Of a stretch of 64,000 bases of DNA, positions 21,350-32,944 are shown in pieces (position 1 is the first letter of the stretch; the number at the start of each line of letters is the position of its first letter). Made by a program: the position numbers and the translations under genes. The notes beneath the pieces are model-generated. The model worked only from the letters and a program-made list of their open reading frames with translations. It was not told the origin of the DNA and did no database searches. The DNA comes from Panagrolaimus kolymaensis (lineage: Eukaryota; Nematoda; Chromadorea; Rhabditida; Panagrolaimidae), in the NCBI GenBank assembly GCA_028622995.1, contig JAJQJQ010000033.1:1302001-1366000 (forward strand), given 5' to 3'.

Positions 21350-22667
21350 TCAAACTTTCACTCTACAATTGTTTTTTCGAAAGTTTAATCGCATCATACT
21401 TTTATTATTATCTTATAAGATTAACAAAAAAGATACCATTTTTTTGAGTGACCAAAAAATAACAAAGAACAAACAAACACAGAGAATACAAAAAAATTTA
21501 TTGAATGACAACCAATTGACTGGCTGCTGCTGGTTTCAATAAAAACAAAAGTAAAAACAATCAAATTTCCGACTATTATTTATTTTAATGGAACCATAAA
21601 AGGGTGGAGTTTGAAAATGTGGGTGAATAATTTATTATTCAAGGTTATTAAAAATTTTATAAAAAGTATCCAAATATGTTCTCAAACAACATTTTCCACA
21701 ATGCGGTCAAATTTAAAAATATAATCCTATGTTACGAAAAATAAAAATTAGCACTAAACCAAAGTCCAAAAACCAAAGAAAATAATTATAAAGAAAAACA
21801 AGAAAAAACGGTGTTGCTTTTCTTGCATAAAAAAGCACACGAAAGGTATGAAGAATATAGGATAATAGCATTTTAAAAGACATCAAGAAAAAAAACCCTT
21901 GGAGTTTGTAGTTTTTCCGGTAGCTTTTAAATGTGTTATTATAGTTTTTTCCGCTGACTTGTGAAATTTTAAATGGAAGCTGACCCAGAAAAAAAGTGCA
22001 ATGCGGCTGCGGCTTTTCATCATACTTATTACGACATTCCCTTTTCTTGTTGGACTTTTAGAGTAAGTGGGGTCATCAAGCGTACAATGAAATAATACAT
22101 TTCGTCAAAACGTGGTTGTGATTAGTATCAAGAACTTGATTATTTTTTAAAGCAAGTATAAAACAAACAGCTAAAGATTCATTTTGATGAGTATCATCCT
22201 TCTTATTAAAATTAGTTTAAAAATAGTTTTTATTATTATAATATATACAACTCATTAGAAAAAAAAACATGAGATGTTAAACCATCTTCAATCATCGAAG
22301 AATTATAAAACCATTTTTTGCATTAAGTTATTAGCGATATTTATCTTATAACATAGTTAATTGTGCTTGTATCATAAGTGTGTGCCTTAATGTCCACCAG
22401 AGTTATTAAATATAGCTTTTATAGTTAATTTTTCTCAAAAGTTTTGCAATTTTCTCATCAACGTAACAACGTATGTTGTATGCTCAAATATATCCCTGTA
22501 AAATAAAGTTTACAAAAACTCAAAGAAATGAATGAAAGCGTATCGAGATTAACAAAACAAGAAGATTCAATCATTGAAAAAGTTTACAAGAAAAGGTTTA
22601 TTGAATAAAATAGTCAAAAATTACACAGACATAAGTAAAAAACAGTTATTAAAAAGAGAGAATAATT
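21350..22667. other. Intergenic between Skp1-like gene and transporter
   Basis: 1.3 kb, AT-rich; 5' side of the transporter. No exon, repeat or RNA gene recognised. Confidence 0.4.
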
Positions 22668-23259
22668 TTAATCCGAACCATTCACACCAATTTTTCCCAA
22701 TTTGCTATAACTGACGTGTTCACGTATTTGATCTCCATAATTGCCACCAGCTTGCATATTGAAAAAGTTGCGCATTTCATCAAGAGATTTACCACGGATC
22801 TTAGAATTCAATTGATAACAAGCAGCATCAACAAGTCGAGGCATATCCAAATAGTTAGCAGCACATATAAATTCCTTCAATTGTTGGGATGAAAGCTTTG
22901 ATAAACATTTCATTTCATATTCATCATCGGAAAGTTGAGAATTTGAAGCTTCGATATTGGATAAAGGAAGATACGGAGGTAAATCTTTGAAATGTTGGCA
23001 GAATTCGATGACAACAGGAAGGATGGAGCTTGAAACTTCAGACAATGGAAATTTGATTGGTTCATCGGAAGGACCTTCGAAAGCTAAAATTAAACCATAG
23101 CTTTAAAAAAGTAAAAGGTTCAAAATACTTACAACAAGCATTAGACAAAAGTGTTGATTCTTTAATAACAGCAAAATCGATGACAAAGTTGTTTCCATCA
23201 CGAGTGGTAAGTTCAAATTTGGAGGTTTGAATTGCAGGATCTTTGCTGAGAGCAGCCAT
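22668..23259 (-). CDS. Skp1-related protein (SCF ubiquitin-ligase adaptor)
   Basis: Two minus-strand exons: 23259-23133 and 23083-22668, 180 residues, phase 1 closing. The N-terminal BTB/POZ-like half has FELTTRDGNNFVIDF and KESTLLSNAC; the linker is acidic; the C-terminal dimerisation/F-box-binding half carries LKEFICAANYLDMPRLVDAAC and IRGKSLDEMRNFFNM, clear Skp1 signatures. Skp1 links Cullin-1 to F-box proteins in SCF complexes. The C-terminal 25 residues diverge from canonical Skp1 and lack its usual Trp-containing end, as in the expanded skr families of nematodes, so it may be a specialised paralogue. It lies 589 bases downstream of Sds22 on the same strand. Confidence 0.9.
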
Positions 23260-23848
23260 CTTTAAATTGACGAAAGAGAATGTTGCCGTAGCTGAAAAAA
23301 ATATCATAACAATACCGAAAATATATACTTAAACGCGTTTGCTCAACAACAAAAAATTTTAAAAATATATCATTTTGGTGAAGGAATAATAATAGTGTGA
23401 ATCCGTTGTAAATCTGGATAATTAACAGAGAATAATAATAATTAACCCTTACAAGAAATGATAAAATATTCAACTTCCAACTTCAAAGTGAAACAAAAAA
23501 TGGAAGGAATGAAAAAAGTTCATTAAGTTTTAGGCTAGACACAGTATGAAAGAAAGCAAGTAAAGCGCGGGAAATATAAAACCCATTGCCAAAAAGAGGG
23601 ATTATTGTATCAATAATTGGAATAAAGGATAAATGTTTTTTTCTGGTTTAAAAAAGATTATTAAATTTTAAGTATTATTATGTTTTATGATTGTCGAGAA
23701 TAGTGCTAAAGAAGGAAACAAGAATGATGGTAAAAAAAATTGTAACATATCTTAGTCGTATTAAACATATGAGATAAATAACTTTATTACTTTAATATAA
23801 ATATATTACTAATTAAAAACAAAACATTAAATGGATTTAAATAATATC

Positions 23849-25072
23849 TTAAATTCGAGTAAGACAATAATCAGCATCAAGACGTTTCAAATTTGGAAGA
23901 GCATTGATAACACGTTCACGATAATCAGGTTTTTCAGCAATTGGATTGAATTCAAGATAAACGAGTGAAAGATTTGGAAGTTTTGTAAGTTCATCGATAT
24001 CTTCAAAATTTGCGATTTTATTATGACGAGCCCAAAAATCAGTTAAATCTTGCAAATGTGAAACATGGCTGATTCGTTCAATGCGATTATAATTGAGATC
24101 AAGGATTTCAAGTTTACCACAACCATCAAGACCATGAATTTCTTTAACGCCATTTTGAGAGAGATAAAGTTCCTTTAAAGTTGTAAGCTTATCAAGGTTC
24201 TGTAATATTACATTTTTAAGTGATAATAATAAAAATTAATTAAATCAAACCTTCATATTAACGATGGCATTTGCAGGTAAACTAAGCATGAGCAAATTTG
24301 AAAGATTGTCCAAATTTTCAATTACTTTAATTTGATTTGCACCAAGCATGAGACGTTGAAGTTTTTGGCAATTTTGTAAACCTTCAATTTTGCTAATTCG
24401 ATTATCACCAAGTTCAAGATATTGTAATTCTGTCAACTGAAAATGAAACACTCATAGTTTATAAAAAGATAAAACAAAACATACATTTTCAAGACCTTCA
24501 ATTTTTTCAATTTTATTATGCATTGCATAAAAAGTTTTGAGCTTTTTAAGGGTTGATAAACCTTCCAATTTGATGATTCTATTATAGCATAAATCCAAAG
24601 TTTCCAAATTAACCAATGCATCAAGATTTTCAATCTTTGTAATCTAAAAAATGAAAGTTAAGTTTAAAGATGGACTAAGCTATAAATAGTGACGAACGTC
24701 ATTTAGAAATATCAACCTAATACAATATTCTAATGTACATAAGAAAATAGAATGACTTACTTGATTATCATAAAGATCAAGTTCGATGAGACGAGATAAA
24801 TTTGAAAGATTTTCAATTTTATTGATGAGATTCCAACGAAGACAGAGAAGTTCCATTTGAGTTAAAAAATCAAATCCTTCAATTTTTCTGATTCGTCGAC
24901 GAGTAAGATCAACTTCTTTTGATTTTGAATCAAGTTCAATGATTTCTATTTCTTCTTCTTTTGCATTAGCAGCGGCGGCAGCAGCAGCTTGTTCACCTAA
25001 AATCTTTTCATCTTCTTTAGATGGATCAGACATAATTGAAAGATTTTCTTTTTCCAAAGGTATTTCAGCCAT
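23849..25072 (-). CDS. sds-22: Sds22 / PPP1R7, leucine-rich-repeat regulator of protein phosphatase 1
   Basis: Four minus-strand exons: 25072-24761, 24643-24485, 24436-24251 and 24199-23849, 335 residues, all in phase 0. The acidic N-terminus (MAEIPLEKENLS, Ala-rich run) is followed by about eleven 22-residue SDS22-type leucine-rich repeats (for example LIELDLYDNQ, KLKTFYAMHNKIEKI, LQYLELGDNRISKIEGL) and the LRR cap ending PDYRERVINALPNLKRLDA. Sds22 binds PP1 catalytic subunit and inhibitor-3 and controls PP1 assembly, mitotic phosphatase targeting and cell polarity. The length agrees with the animal family (about 330-360). Exon boundaries fall within repeats. Confidence 0.94.
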
Positions 25073-26105
25073 TCACAACGAAGTAAAAAAAAAAGAAGCG
25101 TTTCTTCACAGAATGACGAAAATGAAAATTATTGTGAAAACAAGAAATGCTAGAACAATATTTTTCGTGCAAAATTTTGGAAATTTGCATAGTTGTTGCT
25201 TAGACTTTTTTGGCGCTGGTTAGAGGTTTTTTATGAAACTCTTTACTATTTTGTTTTATAGCTTTTTTACATGTTATTTGAGATAATGGTGAAAACCTTT
25301 TTATTATTAAAGACAGTAACATTGTATCGTACAAAAGCCTTTTTAAAGCTAATATAATATGCATCATCAATAGTTGAATATGAAAAATTGCAAATTGTTT
25401 AAATTTTTGGATCTCTTACTAAATAAATTTAATTTATTTTTTTGTTTGATTTCAATTTAATCTAATGTCTAACAACTGTTAGTTAACTTGTCAACAATAT
25501 ATCTTGAATAATTCTCTTTGATTAAGCAGCTTTTAATTTCCTTGATCTTTGTGCGCTTTTCTTATTTTTATTTTGTGAATGATTGAATAAATATTGTTAT
25601 TGAGGGCCAAAAAAATGAAGCAAGAAAAATAATAACAAAATGCTTGCCATATTTCATTTTTTGAAATATCGTTGAAACATTTGGATGAATCAACGATGAT
25701 CATAAAAGGAATGCTTTTAATGTTTTCCGTTTTCTTTGAAAAAATACAAAAGTCTAAAAGTATCAAAATAATAACGATAAAAAAAAGTGTGTAAACAAGA
25801 GGGTAATAATCGCATCATCTTTGCTTAAAAAAAGAAAAAACGTTCTTTCGATTGATTCATTTCATTTTGTTTTTTTCAATCAATTTTGCGCAAATTTATT
25901 AGCGAAAAGTGTTGTTAAGGGCGATGATGACACAACAAAAACGCCCGCCCATTTTTTTCTCGTTTGTGTTGAGCCTTTTTGCTTTGATCGATCAACACAA
26001 AAAAGACGTGCATTTCCGATTAATATAAATTCAAATTGCAATTGAGAAAACTTTTCAATCAACTCTTAAAAGTTGTTTAGTCTTTTCTTTTTTTAATATA
26101 AAAAA
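25073..26105. other. Divergent intergenic region between Sds22 and TTR-like gene
   Basis: 1.0 kb AT-rich sequence holding both promoters. No specific motif beyond T-rich tracts; open stretches at 25533-25766 look like chance. Confidence 0.4.
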
Positions 26106-26751
26106 ATGAAAGCTTCATTGATTCTTGCATTAGGCTTTCTTGTTGCGGGTGCTGTTGCATTCCGTCAACAATCGGTTGGAATTCGTGGCCGCCTACTTTG
26201 TGGCGCCAAACCCTTAGCCGATACCCAAATTAAACTTTGGAATAAAAACAAACTCGGTGAGTTACATATTTTGGTTTCGAAGGTGGATGTGGAATAAGAC
26301 TTCGAAATGTTACAGGAACCGATGACCAACTTGCTGCTGCCAAAACCGATGCAAATGGAAATTATGAGCTTTCTGGCGGTGTTGGATCTCTCTTTGGCAT
26401 GAATGTTCATTTTAAAGTTTATCATGATTGCGATGATGGAGTAAAGCCTTGTCAAAGAAAGGTATTACTTTTTACTTTTATCCACCATGAAAAATTCTTC
26501 TCATTTTGAAACACTACAAATTTTCTCATCATTTTGTCCCATACAAATCTCTCTAAATTTTGTAATCACAAATCAATTAAATCAAACAAGATTTTACAAA
26601 TCCACTAAATCCTTTTTTCCATTTTTAGGTTGATTTGAAAATCCCCGATCAATATGTTACTCGCTCTTCTGACATTCAAAAATGGTTTGAAGCAGGTACA
26701 ATGAATATGGAATTCCATTTCCCCGATGAAGAACGTTCATGCATTAATTAA
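26106..26751 (+). CDS. Transthyretin-like (TTL) secreted protein
   Basis: Three exons: 26106-26256, 26316-26461 and 26629-26751, 139 residues, phases 1 and 0 closing. The signal peptide [18 protein letters not shown] ends at about residue 18. The mature part starts with the nematode TTL hallmark [10 protein letters not shown], then [41 protein letters not shown] and a C-terminal Cys, giving the four-cysteine TTL pattern. TTL proteins are nematode-specific, secreted, with a transthyretin-like beta fold; some mediate engulfment or host interaction, but most have no known ligand. The start ATG directly follows an ATATAAAAAA leader. An ordinary family member with no oddities. Confidence 0.93.
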
Positions 26752-26947
26752 AATTGCCTCCAACAAAAATTTATTTGCTTTAATTAAATTTTGCCAAAAA
26801 AGATCAAAACTTCCACGTGTCTCAAATTTACATTTGCTTTTTATTTTTCTAAAAACTCGCAAATAATAAACTATTCTTTATTTATAAAACAATACTGCAA
26901 TTTTGCTGGAATAATACTGTGTTAATACAAAATAAATATAACAATGG

Positions 26948-27043
26948 TTAAATTTTTAAAAGTCTTTCAAGAACTTCTTCATCAGTTAAACGAGGTGAAA
27001 GATCAATATGGTCTTCTTCAAGAATGGCTCGTTCCAGCATTTT
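26948..27043 (-). CDS. Orphan 3' terminal exon of an unidentified gene
   Basis: A short minus-strand exon after an acceptor (TTTTTTTAG) reads 31 residues: KMLERAILEEDHID, then LSPRLTDEEVLERLLKI and stop. The charged, leucine-patterned sequence looks like a conserved helix. No matching upstream exon is obvious. A second coding-like minus segment at about 27110-27172 (DLKGHQFVLIKADAFAEKK) is open but runs into a stop with no donor, so the two cannot simply be joined. It may be a gene disrupted by repeats at 27.4-28.8 kb, or a single-exon micro-gene starting at the ATG at 27040. Family not recognised. Confidence 0.4.
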   Translation of the reverse strand, partial: KMLERAILEEDHIDLSPRLTDEEVLERLLKI

Positions 27044-27446
27044 CTAAAAAAAGTCTATCAATTATGAGATATTACGCAACCAATATTTATCATTTTTGGT
27101 TTAGATAAAAAGTTTTTTTTCAGCAAATGCATCAGCTTTAATGAGTACAAATTGATGCCCTTTAAGGTCACTTGTTATTGCAAGTTATGCAATTCAGAGG
27201 GATTAATGGTTTTGTTGCAGTAACATTAACCATGATTTGTTTAAATAGTTAATTTAAAAATTTTTAGTTTGAAACAAAAGATATTCCAAAAATATTAGTT
27301 GATTCAATTGTAAGATAGCAACTGAATAGAATTTTTAATTATTTTCGTCCCCGGGAATCACTTCCGAGGACTTCCAAAATTTTTTTTGCTTTCGAAAAAA
27401 GCAAAACTTTTTTTACAAGCAAATGTGAATTCATTTGCATTCTTTG

Positions 27447-27481
27447 GGGCCAGCGTGAGCGCGAAGCGCGAACGCTGGCCC
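27447..27481. repeat. GC-rich hairpin with GAA triloop
   Basis: GGGCCAGCGT (27447-27456) pairs with ACGCTGGCCC (27472-27481); a further GCGC-GAA-GCGC hairpin sits inside after a two-base mismatch. It is very GC-rich for its AT-rich setting. It resembles Helitron 3' hairpins, but no CTRR follows at the usual distance. Confidence 0.75.
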
Positions 27482-28437
27482 AAGTTGAGTTTGCCTTGAT
27501 GGAGCGCAAGATCTCTTTTTTTTTCAACTAGCTTATTCATGTGTTTATGTTTATTAACTATGGCTGAAATTTTGTAAACTTATGAGTGGCCATCTATAGA
27601 TTATATCTGTAAAGAAATCCAGAAAAAAAACTTTATAAATTTAGAGATTTGACTAAAAATGTGTCCAAAAAAAATATGTCCGTCTTGTCGTTTCTGTTTT
27701 CTGTCCCCTTTTTTATTCTTAGCGCGAAAAGGCCTGAGTTCCTTTTTGAAAGAAGTTTGAGTTGTTTTTTATTGAATAATTTTTATAAGATTTTTATTTT
27801 AATTGCGTCCCACGTTCTCCATTAAATCAAAATTTACATATAAATTATATAATCTGAAAATTTTATTTTTGAGCAAGTTTTCTGTAAAGCATGTGCTGCA
27901 TTCTAAAAATTTTTTATGGAGTTTTTTTAAAGATTCTGAGTGTGCATTTTTACAGAACTTTGCATAAAGATTTGAAATTATAAAAAAATCCTGCTCATTT
28001 AATTGCAATTTCATGGACTATTTTTTTTATTGATGGAGATGTTTATTACATAAAATTAAACTTCTTTTGATGGGCATATATGTACTTATTGTGAATTCAA
28101 AACTAGAATTTATTTGAGTTTGAGTGAGCCCTTTATTTTAAGGGTATATTGTTTTAGAAAAGGGATTGAAAACAACCTGTTTTTGAAAATAAATTTTTTT
28201 TTGGGATATTGTGAGGTCAAAGAGGAGCAAATTTAGAAAAAATATCTATAAATAATAAATTGTAATTTTTGGATAGTTGAATGTTTTTAAAAAGATTCAT
28301 AATATCGACAATTGTGTTTGAGAATTGTATGTTTGTAAAAATTATTAATGCATATCTCATTGTAGCTAGTTTTTTTATTGATATCTAACATGTCACGTTA
28401 TTGGAACATATCTCTTCGAGATCAATAAAAGAAGGGA

Positions 28438-28806
28438 AATCAGTATTATATTTAGGCTAAAAGCCAATAAAAGTGGGAAGTTGAGTAGTGAAGTCAATAA
28501 AAGTAGGGAAATTAAAAAAGTTGAAGTCAATAAAAGTTGTGAAATAGCTCAACTTCGCGGCGGAAATAATAGTTTTTTTCTTTTGTTATAATTACCATTA
28601 TTTTAAACTTAGATTTTTTACAATTTAAATCGATTATGCAAGTTTTGAAAAAAAAATTAAAATGACGACGACTCTTATTTCCGCCGCGAAGTTGAGCTAT
28701 TTCACAACTTTTATTGACTTCAACTTTTTTAATTTCCCTACTTTTATTGACTTCACTACTCAACTTCCCACTTTTATTGGCTTTTAGCCTAAATATAATA
28801 CTGATT
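28438..28806. mobile_element. Fold-back element (MITE-like) with perfect 132-bp inverted arms
   Basis: 28438-28569 is the exact reverse complement of 28675-28806; the spacer is 105 bases. Each arm contains CAATAAAAG-type units at roughly 30-40 base spacing, and weaker similarity extends about 15 bases beyond each arm. No protein is encoded. Perfect identity implies either recent insertion or arm homogenisation. No clear target duplication is visible. Confidence 0.85.
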
Positions 28807-29028
28807 CCTCTTTTATTTTGGGTTAAGCGGAACGTACAAAAGCTTAAATTTTGAGAACGCCATGTGTAAATGATGACAATTAGCAACACGAATAAGTTGT
28901 AAAATTCCATGTTTAACACTGCAGACAACCAAAGAAAAACGAATTTTGATTTTATCAAACTTTTTTAGCTCCAAAAATGTAAAATTTTTGTTTTAAAACT
29001 TTAATTTAGTTGGATTTTATTTTGGTTT

Positions 29029-31324
29029 TTACGCTTTATTAAAATAAAACCGTACCGAAAATATTTCTCCTGATTCTTGAGATAATCTTTCCGAAATGGT
29101 CGACAAAGTATCATTGACTTCATTCTTTTGATGCGTGAGTTCCGCATCACTTCGAAATGTTTTTTCTTCACAAAAATTTTGAATTATTTGTTTTGCTGTT
29201 TTTACTAATCTCTGTAAAAAAATAACGCTCTTGAAAAAAAAACATATAACAAAGAAAAAAATGACCAACGTCCGTGACAAATGTTTGAATGTTTTGTTGA
29301 AGTTGTTGAGTGACTTCTTCGCTCACTTTCATTATTTCTTGATTGCATTCATCTTTAAGATTTTTAAGTGATGCACAATAACTTCTAAAGTAAATATTAT
29401 TATTATTTTATTTAATGACACGTTTTAAACTTTGATCTTTTGCGGGGATAACTTACTGAAAAAACGGAAAATCTTTTGTTGAATGATTTGAATGGTTTTT
29501 GATAACGCACTTTTCACAAATCAAATTTGCTGATTCTGGTATTTTTGTTGGAAGTTGATCAATGCAATTAATGCAAACATGAAATTCTTCAAGAATTCCA
29601 GACATTTTACAATCAAAACAACGAAAACCTGATTCACGAATTTTTTCTGCTTTTAACATTAAAGTTATTGCATCTGAAATTATTTATAACACATTTAGAT
29701 TGTTGAATTCTTTACCTTGCAATCCATAATTTGTAGGTAATCCAGCTACAGGTACTTTAGTAACTCTACGGCAATTCGGGCATTTGATTTCAGTGGTACT
29801 TGACCCTCCTATTAAATTTAATTATATAAAAAAACCATAAAAGATGAAGCTTACCAATTTCTCGAAGCCTCACCAAACATCCAAAACACAATGAATGTCC
29901 ACAAAATAATGTTCGAGGATCAACGAAAGTTTCTAAACAAATGGGACACGCAACTTCAATAAAATTTGTTGAAGTTTGTGGAGCATCTAATTTTTCAATC
30001 ACTTCATTTCCCATTGAATTTTGAAGTCGAATATTTCGCAAAGTCTAAAAACGTCAGAAGAGTTTTTAATATTTTTTTATAATGATAATTTACTTCAGTA
30101 ATATCAAATTTATAAAAGAAAGCAGCCGCGTCGGTTGCGTCAAAATGCAAAGTTACGGTATTGTTTGAAGCAGCTCGAATTGCAAAATTTTGTGATGTAA
30201 AAGGAATTTGGATTTCAGGATCAACTCTAAAACTTATTATTTTTTGTGCTACTAAATATTCATAAAAGTTTCAAACTTTTGCCATCGTTTGCTTCGAAGA
30301 TCAATCATCCATAAACTTAAAAGCACTCGAGATAAAGATGTGGATCTTCGGGCTGTTGCAAAAAATGGTACACCATGCTCCCATGCATGACACCAAATAG
30401 CTATAAAAGAATTTTTTGGCTGTTTTAAGTAATGAATTTCAAACCTCTTCGTTTTGGAAAAGTTTCTCCTTCATTTGTAGAGTGTAAAGGTTCAATGATC
30501 CATGTATTCAATTGGGTTACAAGAAAATTCATTGAAAGTTGTGCAATTTTATTTGCATTTCTTTCAAGTGAAATGAAATGTAACTTCTGTAATTTTAAAA
30601 CAACTTTTAGTTATTGTGAATAAAAGCTAACCATTTCAGCAACAAATGGCAATTCCCAATTTCCTCCTGAAGGCAATGATCCTGTTTTTGGTCTTAAAAG
30701 TTCCAATGTCGATAAATCAACTGCGGTATAAGTAAATCGAAGCTTTTCATTTGGTTGTTCTTGATCATATCTTTCATAAAATATAAACTAAAATGCTGCT
30801 TTATATCTGAGAATAAAATTTCGTTAAACTAACTTCAAGCTTTCCAGCATGTTTATGTGAGGAATACGCAAGTCGATGAGGTCGAATGTTAGAACAATCG
30901 ATTGGAAAATCACGAAGAGGGATTAAATTATTATCTGCTGCAACAATAAATAAATAAAGTTTAAAGAGCTTTGATTTCCGATCAAATAAAAGCAGCCCAA
31001 TTCTATCTGGACCTTGGCCATCTTCCAATCGTCTCCATTGGAACATGCAATAACACAAATAACGGAAGTCACCATAATTGCGGGTTTTCCTTAAATACAC
31101 ATTCTATTAGTTAAAAATATTTTTTTTGTACAGCAATCAGAGTTTTTGACGCTATTAAATTTTTTCAAAGCTTACCAAATTAATCGTGTTCTTTCACCAG
31201 TTTCTAAATTTTGACGAATAACAATTCCACTTTCGCGTTCAAATAAAAATGCCCTTTTGCCATCATGACTAACAGCAAATGCATCAATGGCTCCGCTGAC
31301 ACCCGGGCACGTAAGTTCACTCAT
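29029..31324 (-). CDS. RING / B-box zinc-finger protein with N-terminal propeller-like region
   Basis: Eleven minus-strand exons: 31324-31176, 31089-30834, 30787-30632, 30586-30445, 30400-30277, 30226-30094, 30044-29855, 29808-29716, 29673-29457, 29384-29270 and about 29212-29029; phases close (the last junction is uncertain by about one base). The first about 320 residues (start [11 protein letters not shown]) have repeated aromatic beta-strand-like blocks ([24 protein letters not shown]) suggesting a beta-propeller, family unknown. Then comes a C3HC4 [29 protein letters not shown]-box-like Cys/His cluster ([20 protein letters not shown]) and a coiled coil ([10 protein letters not shown] onward) follow. 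RING-B-box-coiled-coil is the TRIM order, so an E3 ubiquitin ligase is inferred. TRIM proteins normally begin with the RING, so either this is a true fusion or two genes run together at exon 6/7. Confidence 0.75.
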
Positions 31325-32303
31325 TATTCAAACGTTCAAAAGTAAAAATCAAAACAACAAGAATTCTTTCGTGTCTTATCAAAAAAAGTAGAGCTAGTTG
31401 TAGAAGAAAAAAGTCACAAACGTGTATGCAAGCATTCTCTTCTCTTTCTTTGATTGAACAATGTTTGTTGACTTTCTTCACTCGGACCTTCGTTCGTGTA
31501 TGCTGCGCATTTTTGCCTCATGATTTGTGCTTTTTTCTCTCTCGTTTTCTTTCATTGATTCATTTTTATTTTTTCCATGACCACTAAAATTTCTTGTAAA
31601 CATTATCGTGGTTTCTTTTTTATTTTGCTATACAATCCTTTTTATGATTACTTTTTTTAGATTATAAAGTTTTAAAACATATACATTTAAAACAAAAATA
31701 CAGAAAGGCATTGATGTTAAAATTAATTCATTTGAAAAAATATCTAAGAGTAATGAGATATTTCCTTTGATGGAGATAATTTTACTAAAAAGAAAATAAT
31801 TAATTAATAATTTTATCATATTAAATGTTATGAAAGAACTTATAGTTTGTTTGTTCGATGAGATGTCAAGAATATCTGATTTTTGCTTTTGATTTGCTAG
31901 GGTTATTGAAAACTATAGCGGTAGTGCAAATTGCAAAGTATCAAATGAACATGATTCTTTAGTATTATCCGTTCCCAGGAAAACCCAGGAACACCCAAAA
32001 AATTTTAAAAGCTTTCTAAGCCTTTTTTGTGATGAACAACAGTCTTGTCCTTCACATAATTGTGTCACTCGCGTAACTGACAAGGATTAATTATATTGAA
32101 ATATAATTTTTATATGAATAATAAAACGAACTACCACTTGCACGTGTTTAAATTGAAAGTCAGACTAAAATAGAAAGCATACATAATTTTTGGTAAAAAC
32201 TTATGGAAGCAACCATTTTTTATTAAAGTATTCAAATTTTTTTTCATTGTTCTAACTTTTAACTTTTGCGATTTTTTATAAATTTATTCATCAAACACAA
32301 AAA
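31325..32303. other. Divergent intergenic region
   Basis: About 1.0 kb between the RING gene and the small plus-strand gene. No exon or repeat recognised. Confidence 0.4.
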
Positions 32304-32813
32304 ATGTCATGTGGTGAAGATACTTTATCTGATAAAATCCTTGTATCCAATATTTTATCACAATTGGTATGATATTTTCTATTTTTGCCTTTATTAATCT
32401 TAATTTTTTAGGTTATTATTGTGTCATTATCTCTGGCTATCATCGCTTTAATTATAATTATTGTTACACTTGGTGTTGAAGCTTGCATTCAAAGAAATTC
32501 AAAACAACTTTTGGAACAAAATGTTATGCGTGAAGAAGCAGCCGATTATTATCTTGGTGAAGTACGTTTTTTCTTTTTCTTTATCCACTTTTCGCAATCA
32601 TATTTTAGGATACAAAATATTATACATATGTTTGTGATGATAAACCAGATGCAGCTCCACCACCGCCACCACCACAACCTGCTGGTCAAGAAGGAGACAA
32701 TAAAGATAAAGCTCTTAATGGTATGTATTTATTTTATTATATCCTTTTAAATGATTTTTTATTGTATTTTAGATCTTTTGGAATCATCGAAGAAACAGAA
32801 ACCAAAGCCTTAA
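32304..32813 (+). CDS. Small single-pass membrane protein, unknown
   Basis: Four exons: 32304-32366, 32412-32561, 32609-32720 and 32773-32813, 121 residues, phases 0, 0, 1 closing; introns are 45-52 bases. A short N-terminus (MSCGEDTLSDKI) is followed by one strong hydrophobic helix (about 22-43, VSLSLAIIALIIIIVTLGV), then a Gln/Glu-rich segment with EEAADYYLGE, TKYYTYVCDD, a PPPPPPQP proline run and a Lys-rich end. There is no cleavable signal peptide, so a type III or type Ib orientation is likely. The proline run could bind SH3/WW domains. I do not recognise the family; the clean gene structure makes the call secure although the function is unknown. Confidence 0.8.
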
Positions 32814-32944
32814 TGAAGAAATATTTTTATTTTAAATTTCTATGGAATATCACAATCTTTCGTTAATGTTTTTTGATAATAAAGAAATGAATTTACAACA
32901 ATAAAAAATATTTATATGTGTATGTATATAAAAACCCGTAAAAT

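Noticed and set aside
25533..25766. 77-residue minus-strand ORF upstream of the TTR-like gene
   Set aside because: No start context, splice partner or motif; typical AT-rich chance frame.
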